Shown piece by piece: positions 39,075-47,102 of a DNA stretch of 64,000 nucleotides (positions within the stretch are counted from its first letter, which is position 1; each line of letters begins with the position of its first letter). The position numbers were made by a program, and so were the translations under genes. Source of the DNA: Gelidibacter salicanalis (GTDB lineage: Bacteria > Bacteroidota > Bacteroidia > Flavobacteriales > Flavobacteriaceae); the NCBI RefSeq assembly GCF_016469035.1, contig NZ_JAEHJZ010000025.1:41512-105511 (forward strand), in the 5' to 3' direction. The notes below the pieces were generated by a model that was given only the letters and a program-made list of their open reading frames with translations, ran no database searches and was not told the DNA's origin.

Positions 39075-39105
39075 TGTTTATGGTTCACTTAATTCATCTT
39101 ATAAA

Positions 39106-40473
39106 TCAATACGTAAACCCGAGTTTATCAAGTCCGTTACGCACATCTTCATTCTGCATAAACAGATTCCAAAGCAAACCTGTTCTGTAATTTTCGATCA
39201 TGATGATTTCCGGTCCTTGATCAATTGCCAAATAGGCTTCTGCCACCCAAAAATTATACTCTGGACTAAAGGCATCATAAAATCCTGCCTTTCCCAATAA
39301 TTTGTCTTTCTTCTGATAGAAATAATGCATCGCACGCAAAGATTCGGTAGGCGTATAAGGGATGGAACTTATGGCCGCCGTGGGCGAAATAACCCCTTTA
39401 TCATTAACTGGACTATGAGCCGAATAGCCTAGAGATCCGTCAGTATTTCTGGAATAACTTGCCGTTAGACCCCAACAATCAGGACCATAATCTTCAAAGT
39501 TTTTAGGGTTTTGAACCGCATATTGATAATTGATTTTGGCATGATTGGTCACCACCTCATTATAATTGGCGTATTGGTCCACTAAATTTGTTGGATTTAA
39601 ACCCAAAAATGAATAATGACTAAAGAACATTGGGCCTCCAAATTGAGGAGAACCCGCATGTTTTAGAACCAATGGCAGGCCATATTGTACATTTGAAGAT
39701 ACAATGCTTCCATTACCAGCCCACCCTTGGATATAAGCCTCTACTGGGATACTATGTTCTGGGGATGCAGCTCCTAAAATGTAGGCCACCAAGGTTTCAT
39801 TATACCCTTGCAGTTTTAGCTTGATGGCAAATTCGTAATTCGGGCTCCAATGCCAATACAATACATGTTGATCTTGTGTGTACCAATTCCATTCCACAGC
39901 TTTCCAAAGCAGATCAGCCTTATTGGCCAATTGCACCTCTGCCGGAGTTCCATTTTTAAAATATTCTTTGACACAGATGAGCCCTTGGGTTAAAAAAGCA
40001 GTTTCTACTAGATCTCCACCATTATCTTTGGCACTAAAAGGAACTACGCTCCCATTTGTGCCATTGAGCCAATGTGGCCATGCGCCATGAAAACGGTCTG
40101 CGGTTTCCAAAAACGTCAAAAGGGTCTGTAATCTTGCCACTGCATCCGCTCTTGAAACATAACCTCTCTCAATACCCACCAAAATTGCCATCAGCCCAAA
40201 ACCAGTACCACCTGTAGTGACGATATTCTGATCTTGGGAAGGGTTGCTGGGGATATAGCGTTCTCTTGCTGCTTTAGAATTGGACTCTGCAAAATCCCAA
40301 AAGTATTTAAAGGATTCACGTTGTACCAAGTCCATCATTTCCACATCTGACAGCGGTGCAATGAGGACCGGAACATCAACTCCAGGAGCTGGAATAAAGG
40401 GTTCTGATGGCGAGTTGTCAGAACAGGAAAAAGTTATAAACGCTATGAGGAGGAGCCTATAAATGTGAGTCAT
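39106..40473 (-). CDS. Glucoamylase-like/GH144-type glucanase, lipoprotein (copy A)
   Basis: A 455-aa protein of the 'glucoamylase family' (PF10091), which includes GH144 endo-beta-1,2-glucanases such as that of Chitinophaga pinensis. Lipobox (TFSC, Cys17). The all-helical barrel shows family signatures: 'SFKYFWDFAESNSKAARER', 'TTGGTGFGLMAILVGIERGY', 'RFHGAWPHWLNG', 'NGGDLVETAFLTQGLI', 'VEWNWYT', 'HVLYWHWSPNYEF', 'YNETLVAYILGAASP', 'CWGLTAS' and 'IDQGPEIIMIENYRTGLLWNLFM'. These acidic and aromatic segments match the pocket region of the family. beta-1,2-Glucanase activity is inferred from family membership; uncharacterised specificities are possible. A clear paralogue lies 237 bases upstream. 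Confidence 0.9.
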   Translation of the reverse strand: MTHIYRLLLIAFITFSCSDNSPSEPFIPAPGVDVPVLIAPLSDVEMMDLVQRESFKYFWDFAESNSKAARERYIPSNPSQDQNIVTTGGTGFGLMAILVGIERGYVSRADAVARLQTLLTFLETADRFHGAWPHWLNGTNGSVVPFSAKDNGGDLVETAFLTQGLICVKEYFKNGTPAEVQLANKADLLWKAVEWNWYTQDQHVLYWHWSPNYEFAIKLKLQGYNETLVAYILGAASPEHSIPVEAYIQGWAGNGSIVSSNVQYGLPLVLKHAGSPQFGGPMFFSHYSFLGLNPTNLVDQYANYNEVVTNHAKINYQYAVQNPKNFEDYGPDCWGLTASYSRNTDGSLGYSAHSPVNDKGVISPTAAISSIPYTPTESLRAMHYFYQKKDKLLGKAGFYDAFSPEYNFWVAEAYLAIDQGPEIIMIENYRTGLLWNLFMQNEDVRNGLDKLGFTY

Positions 40474-40535
40474 TGTGTTTTATTTTGAGTGTCTGAAATT
40501 TTTTCAGTCATTAGTGTCATTTAATCGTAAAGAAT

Positions 40536-40690
40536 TCCTCGAGGCTCTGCCTCGGGGTTTCCGTTGATCCCGATAATTATCGGGAGTCATTCCCGTGAAA
40601 ACGGGAATCTAAATACAGAATTTTGGTTTTTGACCTTTTTCAGGTCAAAATGAAACCAGCGAAACACCTCTATGGCTCTGCCTCGAGGAT
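40536..40690. repeat. Hairpin-rich dispersed repeat between the GH144-type genes
   Basis: A cluster of inverted repeats: TCCTCGAGG and GGCTCTGCCTCG elements at 40536-40554, a perfect 18-bp palindrome (TCCCGATAA/TTATCGGGA) at 40568-40585, ATTCCCGT/ACGGGAAT with GAAA loop at 40589-40608, and TTTTGACCT/AGGTCAAAA at 40628-40650. GGCTCTGCCTCG recurs at 40674-40685. The make-up resembles non-coding repeats scattered through flavobacterial genomes. A small reading frame across it is not credible. Confidence 0.75.
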
Positions 40691-40710
40691 AGTTGGTTTC
40701 AAAAAATTCT

Positions 40711-42078
40711 TTATTTCTGATACTCGAACCCCAGTTTATCCAAACCGTGTTGTACATCGTTGTTTTGCATGAACAAATCCCATAACATTCCTGATCTATA
40801 ATTTTCAATCATTATGGGAATAGGGCCTTGATCTATTGCCAAATACCGCTGAACATACCATTTTTTATCTAAACTAAACGCATCATAAGGTCCATATTTC
40901 CCAATCAAGGAATCTTGTTTTTTATATAAATAATGAAGCATTTTCATGCTCTCCTTAGGTGTATAAGGAAAGGAAGCTAAGGCGGCCGTTGGTGAAATGA
41001 CCCCTACATCATTTCCTGGCCTGTGACTGGTATATCCCTTTATGGAGTAACTGGAGGTCATACCCCATAAACTATCGCCATAACCTTTAAAGTTCTTCGG
41101 ATTATCAACAGCATAGGCATGGTGTATTTTGGATTGATTTTGCACCAATTCCCAATAATCTGCATATTGATCTTTTAATCCTTTTGGGTTTAACCCTAAA
41201 TACGAATAATGCGCCCAAAATAAAGGGCCCACATCAGTGTCATCATTTTCGTAATAATTCAGCACTAAGGGGATGTCATATAAAGAATCTTTAGATACAA
41301 TATTACCGTTGAGCGCCCAGCCTTGATCATAGACCTCTTTAGAAATAGGATATGTAGGTGAGGCTGCTGCTAGCACATACATCACCAAGCATTCATTATA
41401 GCCTCCAACAGGGAAATTCATGTCCCAATTATCGGTGGGAGACCAATGCCAATACAGGACGTTTTCTCCTTTAGTGTACCAGTCCCATTCTACCCCTCGC
41501 CATAGCTGATCGATTTTAGCGGCAAGTTGTTTTTCTTTGGCGTTGCCATTTTTGAAATACTCTTTAACGGTCAACATGCCTTGGATTAAAAATGCAGTCT
41601 CCACCAAATCACCACCTGTATCTTTTTTGCTGAAAGGCACTACTTTGCCAGTTTCTCCATTAAGCCAATGTGGCCACGCGCCGTGAAAGCGATCGGCTTT
41701 TTCGAGAAAATCTACCATTTTCACAAATCGGCCAACGGCATCTTCCCTAGTAATATAACCTCTTTTGATCCCTACCAGAAGCGCCATAAAACCAAAACCA
41801 GAACCACCGGTGGTAACCGTGTTTTTAGGACTGGTAGGGTAAACATCATCCATATGGAGACGTTCTCTTGCCAACCCGGAGTTGGGTTCAGCACCCTCCC
41901 AGAAGTAGTTGAAAGTTTGTTTTTGGATGGTGTCCAACAAGGGGTCATCAACAATTATCAGCCCTGAATAACTTTCAGAAGGCACCGTAATCTGCTTTGT
42001 TTTTGTTGAATTGCAACTAGAAAAAAACACTACAAATAACATCCAAAAAACTACAATTTTGGTAGATGTTTTATTCAT
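40711..42078 (-). CDS. Glucoamylase-like/GH144-type glucanase, lipoprotein (copy B)
   Basis: A 455-aa lipoprotein (FFSSC, Cys22) parallel to copy A over its full length, with identical hallmark segments: 'TTGGSGFGFMALLVGIKRGY', 'RFHGAWPHWLNGETGKVVPFSKKDTGGDLVETAFLIQGML', 'NVLYWHWSPTDNWDMNFPVGGYNECLVMYVLAAASP' and 'AIDQGPIPIMIENYRSGMLWDLFMQNNDVQHGLDKLGFEY'. The two copies are certainly a tandem duplication, though well diverged in the non-core parts. Having two may mean endo plus exo action or two chain lengths. The gene follows susD by 254 bases. Catalytic residues are not assigned here because I cannot align it to a structure. Confidence 0.9.
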   Translation of the reverse strand: MNKTSTKIVVFWMLFVVFFSSCNSTKTKQITVPSESYSGLIIVDDPLLDTIQKQTFNYFWEGAEPNSGLARERLHMDDVYPTSPKNTVTTGGSGFGFMALLVGIKRGYITREDAVGRFVKMVDFLEKADRFHGAWPHWLNGETGKVVPFSKKDTGGDLVETAFLIQGMLTVKEYFKNGNAKEKQLAAKIDQLWRGVEWDWYTKGENVLYWHWSPTDNWDMNFPVGGYNECLVMYVLAAASPTYPISKEVYDQGWALNGNIVSKDSLYDIPLVLNYYENDDTDVGPLFWAHYSYLGLNPKGLKDQYADYWELVQNQSKIHHAYAVDNPKNFKGYGDSLWGMTSSYSIKGYTSHRPGNDVGVISPTAALASFPYTPKESMKMLHYLYKKQDSLIGKYGPYDAFSLDKKWYVQRYLAIDQGPIPIMIENYRSGMLWDLFMQNNDVQHGLDKLGFEYQK

Positions 42079-42332
42079 GAAAATTTTATGTAAAAAATTA
42101 TTATGTAAATTCTCGGGCTCCCGATCTGATAGTTATTGGGTTTCCGGAACGAAGTATTTTAATTGAAACTCCGCAAAAAATATGGGGTTAACCTGCTCAC
42201 AAAAGGGATGTTTGACCATCATATTTTAGTACGTTGTTAATAAAAGAGAGCGGCACAAGGGTCTCAATATTAAATTTTAGCCGCATTCTGTTACCAAAAT
42301 GCGGCCAAAATAAAAATAGATTAACTCAAATT

Positions 42333-43739
42333 TTACCATCCCGGGTTTTGAACCATTTCTGGTGTTTGTATTAGTTGATCATTGGGAATTGGAAACAATT
42401 CGTGCTTCCCATTGACAAACGTTTTTCCATCAGCTGCCATTGCCGCAGCAGCTTGGCCTGTTCTGTTAAGATCAAACCAACGGTCATGTTCCATTGCCAA
42501 CTCCAAGCGTCTTTCATTCCAAATTTGTTGAACTGTGGGTGCAGCGATAGGTGCTAAACCTACACGCTCCCTTACTAAATTCAGTGGTGTCGCGGCATCT
42601 TGATTGATATGAGTTGCGGCTTCAGCTTGGATCAAAAGAATTTCAGCATAGCGCAATACCCGGATATTTTTATCACCATCACCATCACCTACATTTAAAC
42701 TTGAATACGCCTTTTCATTATACATTGGGTTTTCAGTTTCACCAACCACACGACCATCCCAAAGAGTTTCTCCTCTAAAAATAATAGTGGCGTCTCTTCT
42801 TACGTCATCTCCTGCGGCGTCAAATGCATTTAAGAGATTTTCACTTGGCGTATTGAAGCCCCATCCCCAACCAGTTGAGCCTCTGGCGCCTTGGGTTTGT
42901 GAATATTGCTGGATGCCATGATTTATGGTCTCCCCTCTACCTTGAATTTCAAAAAGTGACTCCATACCATTTTCTGTCGAAGCTCTCCATATCTCAGCGT
43001 AGTTAGGATGTAGATCATATTGATTTGATGCAATGACCTCATTAGCTGCATCATAAGCGGCTTGCCAATTTTCTTGATATAAATAGACCTTGGCCAATAA
43101 ACCTTGAGCCGAACCTTTAGTTGCTCTACCAACATCTTTAGGGGCGTAAGAACTTTTAACTGGCAATGCGCTAATAGCATCTTGTAAATCATTGATTATA
43201 TAGGCATAAACTTCACTTTCTGGAGCTCTTTCCACAAGATCAACTTCTTGAATTGGCACGTCACCAAAACTACGCACCAACCAGAAATAATGTAAGGCTC
43301 TTAAAAACTTTGCTTCTCCAATTAATCGCGATTTTAGATTGGCATCATAGTTTTCATAATTCTGGGTATAATCTATAGCAATGGTTGCACGACCAATACT
43401 TTTATACCACTCTTCCCACATGGCTCTAATAGAAGAGGATGAAGTTGTATGGGTTAAGTCGTCTAACAAATTTTTATCTCCTCCCGTATCTCCTGGAGAA
43501 CTGCCCTTATCTGAATTATCAGAAATGATCTCCGAAACTCCCAAATAGGAAAAGGCATAGCTAAAGCCGGTAAAACGCCCGTAAACACCAGTGACCATTT
43601 CTTCAGGTGTTACTACCTCCCCACTATCTTCAAACTCAATATCATCTCTAGAATCAACTTCTAAATAATCTTCATCACACCCAACAATCACTATAAGTGT
43701 CGCCAGTAAAAGACTAATTTTTTTTATATTAATTTTCAT
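42333..43739 (-). CDS. susD: SusD-family outer-membrane glycan-binding lipoprotein (PUL 2)
   Basis: A 468-aa RagB/SusD protein with lipobox IVGC (Cys21). Family features: 'LIGEAKFLRALHYFWLVRSFGDVPIQEVDL' in the helical N-terminal part, 'AKVYLYQENWQAAYDAANEVIAS' as a TPR unit, and 'IWNERRLELAMEHDRWFDLNRTGQA' with 'HELFPIPNDQLIQTP' near the end. It follows susC by 12 bases and is divergent from the PUL 1 SusD outside these motifs, so it probably binds a different glycan. Confidence 0.98.
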   Translation of the reverse strand: MKINIKKISLLLATLIVIVGCDEDYLEVDSRDDIEFEDSGEVVTPEEMVTGVYGRFTGFSYAFSYLGVSEIISDNSDKGSSPGDTGGDKNLLDDLTHTTSSSSIRAMWEEWYKSIGRATIAIDYTQNYENYDANLKSRLIGEAKFLRALHYFWLVRSFGDVPIQEVDLVERAPESEVYAYIINDLQDAISALPVKSSYAPKDVGRATKGSAQGLLAKVYLYQENWQAAYDAANEVIASNQYDLHPNYAEIWRASTENGMESLFEIQGRGETINHGIQQYSQTQGARGSTGWGWGFNTPSENLLNAFDAAGDDVRRDATIIFRGETLWDGRVVGETENPMYNEKAYSSLNVGDGDGDKNIRVLRYAEILLIQAEAATHINQDAATPLNLVRERVGLAPIAAPTVQQIWNERRLELAMEHDRWFDLNRTGQAAAAMAADGKTFVNGKHELFPIPNDQLIQTPEMVQNPGW

Positions 43740-43751
43740 AATTATTTATTT

Positions 43752-46700
43752 TTATAATTCTATATTAACTCCAAACAAGAATGTTTTTGTATTAGGATAT
43801 GCACTTAGCTCAATTCCAGCTCGTTCTTCAGGCGCTCCATCTTCATTACCTACTAACTCTGGAGTAAAACCTGAGTAGTTAGTAAATAAAAAGGGGTTTT
43901 GAACCGTAAGATATAAGCGAATTCTTGAAATGTCTGGAATCACATTTTTCAGGGTATACCCTAACGTCATATTGTTAATTCTCAAATAATCACCATCTTC
44001 AAGATAGTAGCTTGATGCAATAGCATCTCTATTAGCACCTGGATTGACATTGGTCGAACCTTCTCCAGTCCAACGTTCATTAAATACATCTGCTGTAATA
44101 TTTTCACCGCCGTCAATACGTGTACCTTTTAATCCATTGTAAATTTTATTTCCACCAGCACCAAAGGCATCCACACTGAAATCAATGTTCTTGTAGTTAA
44201 GTCCTAAAGTCAATCCAAGATTATATGTTGGTAAATAAGAACCAAAAAACTTTTTATCCCTATCATCAATCACGCCATCGTCATTTTGATCTTTATATCT
44301 TAAATGACCTGGTTTAGGACTTCCAACTCTTGGATTATTATCAATTTCAGCTTGGTTTTGCCAAACTCCTTCGGCTTCATACATCCACCAGGCATACAAT
44401 GGCTGACCGTCTTGCAATCGTTTAGTAATTTGACCGTTATTCAAGCTACCACCAATTTGACCATCATAAGCAGGTTTTACATTCTCAACATTATTTTTGT
44501 TGTATGAATAGACAACACCAATATTATAAGAAAGATTATCATTAATATCATCACGCCAGTTCAGTTCTACTTCAACACCTTTGTTAGTAATGTCCGCTCC
44601 AGAATCAAAAAAGTTAGCATCATTAGGTGAATTTAAAACAGGTCGCACTTGCAAAATTGCATCGTTAGTTCTTCTATCATATAGATCAACAGAACCTGCC
44701 AATCTTGAGTCCAGCATTCTAAATTCCAGACCTATATTTGTCTCTTCAGTAACCTCCCATGATATTGGAAATACTTGCGCTCCCAATGATGCCCCAAGTA
44801 CAAAATCTTGATTAACTCCAAAAACATAATTCACGTTATTGCTACCACTATTGGTGTTAAAGCGGAATTGGTTGAATGGCACTCTTGAGTTGCCAACTTC
44901 ACCCCAACCGCCACGTAGCTTAAGAAAGTCTAGACCGTTAACATCTTTCAGGAAATTTTCCTCTGTCAGTACCCATCCTAAACTGAATGAAGGAAAATTA
45001 CCAAAATATTCAGCATTGTCCTTAAAGGTACTCACACCATCTCGACGTATATTCACCTGTGCTAAATATTTACCATCGTAGTTGTATTGCAAACGACCGA
45101 AGTAGGACAATTGAGTAGTATACGTTGAAAATCTTTGCGTGGACACATTGTCGTAATTACCGTTCGCAAACTCTATGCTCCAATATTGCTCTTGAGAAGG
45201 AACACCATACGCAGTGGTTTCTGCAAAATAAAAATCATCCCTTTTCCCTTTTGTGATACCTGCTAAGGCACCAATGGTATGTTTTTCATTGAAGGTCTTA
45301 TCAAAACTCAAGAAGTTATCCCAATTATAACTAAAATTTTCAGTCATTGTGTATCTCAAACTATTATTTGCATATTGTGTATTATTGGGATTCGCATCTT
45401 GCAAATTTTGAAATTGTTGATCTGTATCTGATACAGGATCTCCTGCCACTACATATCTTCCCCTTATGTCGTTGAAGACCCTTTCTCTACCATAGGCTTT
45501 AGTCATACCCACTCTTGACGTAAACTTTAAGAAATCTGTGATTTTTAATTCTGCCTCAATTATGCCTTGTAGATCAGTCGCTTTATTTTTATTATTCGAG
45601 AAAAACACATTAGCAACCGGATTTCCTACTGAATTTAACCCACCGATAGTTTCACCAAGGCCAGCTAAAAAGCCTTGAACTCCAGTTGTTCTATTCACGT
45701 CATTTGTTCCAAAATGACCATCTGGATAAAAAACAGGTACAATTGGCGCTTGACGGTAAGCTTCGTTAAATGCACCAAATGGCTTTGGTGTCGATTTCGT
45801 AAAAGCGCCACTTATAGATGAAGTAATTTTTAATTTATTATCAAAAAAATTGAACGTATTATTTAAACGTAAAGTGTTTCTGCTTAAATCTTGATCTTTA
45901 AGGATTCCATCTTCATTATAGTTGTTGAAACTAAAATAATAGCTAGACATATCACCAGCACCTGACAACGCAACATTATTGCTGTTAGAAAAACCAACAT
46001 CAATAAGCGCATCATACCAGTCAGTATTTGCGGGTTGTTGTGAGGCCGGAGCTAATTGGTAAGAATTATCCCCACCTATTGCAGTTTGATTTTCATTAAA
46101 ATAAGTAACATATTGATTGGCATCGGCCATTCTAACTTGGTTCAATATCGTTTTTGCACCATAAAAAGAACTAAGTTCAATTTTGGTTTGGCCTTTTTTA
46201 CCTTTTTTAGTTGTGATGATTACAACTCCATTGGCAGCATCCATCCCATAAATTGCTGTAGATGAAGCATCTTTAAGAACATCCATGGTTTCAATATCAG
46301 CTGGGTTGATATTTGTAATTCCTGTTACCTGAATACCATCTACTATATAAAGCACCTGCTCCCCTGCAGATGCTGTACCAACTCCTCTGATCACAACTTT
46401 AGGTACTGCACCTGGAGCATCGGAATTAACAATATTTACTCCAGATAATTTACCTTGGATGGATTGCGTGGCATTTAAAGCCGGTTGCTTTAAAAGTTCT
46501 TCCGACTTTATACTGGAAATAGCACCAGTAACTTCAGAACGTTTTTGAGTACCATACCCAATCACCACAATCTCACTCAGCGATTCAATATCGTTTTGTA
46601 ACGTGACATTAACCACAGTTTGACTGCCCACAGTAAATGATTGTTTTTTGAATCCTACATATGAGAATTCAAGAATCTCATCAGATTTAGCTGTAATAGA

Positions 46701-46880
46701 ATACTTCCCATCAAAATCAGTGCTAGTTCCTCTAGTGGTCCCTTTAATAAGAACATTCACGCCCGGAACTGGCATATTGTCTTCTGCATTCGTTACCGTT
46801 CCTGTGACAGTCGATTCCTGCGCTTGTGAAACAGCATAACTGAAAAGAAAAAATAAGAATAAAACTAGTCTTGCTTTCAT
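43752..46880 (-). CDS. susC: SusC-family TonB-dependent glycan transporter (PUL 2)
   Basis: A 1042-aa outer-membrane transporter. Signal peptide about 1-20; carboxypeptidase-regulatory-like domain about 23-100 ('NMPVPGVNVLIKGTTRGTSTDFDGKYSI'); 'LSEIVVIGYGTQKRSEVTGAISSI' linker; plug about 115-230 ('YGMDAANGVVIITTKKGKKG'); barrel to the C-terminus 'YPNTKTFLFGVNIEL'. It is the first structural gene of PUL 2. The upstream gap carries four copies of TGACGTA. It differs clearly from the PUL 1 SusC in loop regions, consistent with another substrate. Confidence 0.98.
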   Translation of the reverse strand: MKARLVLFLFFLFSYAVSQAQESTVTGTVTNAEDNMPVPGVNVLIKGTTRGTSTDFDGKYSITAKSDEILEFSYVGFKKQSFTVGSQTVVNVTLQNDIESLSEIVVIGYGTQKRSEVTGAISSIKSEELLKQPALNATQSIQGKLSGVNIVNSDAPGAVPKVVIRGVGTASAGEQVLYIVDGIQVTGITNINPADIETMDVLKDASSTAIYGMDAANGVVIITTKKGKKGQTKIELSSFYGAKTILNQVRMADANQYVTYFNENQTAIGGDNSYQLAPASQQPANTDWYDALIDVGFSNSNNVALSGAGDMSSYYFSFNNYNEDGILKDQDLSRNTLRLNNTFNFFDNKLKITSSISGAFTKSTPKPFGAFNEAYRQAPIVPVFYPDGHFGTNDVNRTTGVQGFLAGLGETIGGLNSVGNPVANVFFSNNKNKATDLQGIIEAELKITDFLKFTSRVGMTKAYGRERVFNDIRGRYVVAGDPVSDTDQQFQNLQDANPNNTQYANNSLRYTMTENFSYNWDNFLSFDKTFNEKHTIGALAGITKGKRDDFYFAETTAYGVPSQEQYWSIEFANGNYDNVSTQRFSTYTTQLSYFGRLQYNYDGKYLAQVNIRRDGVSTFKDNAEYFGNFPSFSLGWVLTEENFLKDVNGLDFLKLRGGWGEVGNSRVPFNQFRFNTNSGSNNVNYVFGVNQDFVLGASLGAQVFPISWEVTEETNIGLEFRMLDSRLAGSVDLYDRRTNDAILQVRPVLNSPNDANFFDSGADITNKGVEVELNWRDDINDNLSYNIGVVYSYNKNNVENVKPAYDGQIGGSLNNGQITKRLQDGQPLYAWWMYEAEGVWQNQAEIDNNPRVGSPKPGHLRYKDQNDDGVIDDRDKKFFGSYLPTYNLGLTLGLNYKNIDFSVDAFGAGGNKIYNGLKGTRIDGGENITADVFNERWTGEGSTNVNPGANRDAIASSYYLEDGDYLRINNMTLGYTLKNVIPDISRIRLYLTVQNPFLFTNYSGFTPELVGNEDGAPEERAGIELSAYPNTKTFLFGVNIEL

Positions 46881-46959
46881 ATAATTAAATTTTATTGCGT
46901 TAGTTAATCGAATGTATAATGAATTTGAAACGTGACGAATAAATGGTTTACATTTTAAT

Positions 46960-47070
46960 TACGTCAACGTTAAATAATTCTTAAATTTCACTAATGACGT
47001 AGGATTAAGTTACAAACAAATGACCGAAAACGTTTAAGTAAAACGCATTTGACGTAGAATTGACGTAGAA
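46960..47070. promoter_or_regulatory. Four TGACGTA motifs upstream of susC 2
   Basis: TGACGTA occurs at 46995-47001, 47050-47056 and 47061-47067 on the plus strand, and inverted (TACGTCA) at 46960-46966. The last two sit 11 bases apart, one helical turn, each as TGACGTAGAA. The cluster lies between the sensor-regulator gene and susC and is a good operator candidate for that regulator. Inferred from repetition and position only. Confidence 0.45.
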
Positions 47071-47102
47071 AAAATTATGGAAATGTATGTTTTGAAGTGC
47101 TG

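Noticed and set aside
40587-40808. A 73-codon minus-strand frame at the end of GH144-type copy B
   Set aside because: Half lies in the hairpin repeat, half out of frame over a real gene.
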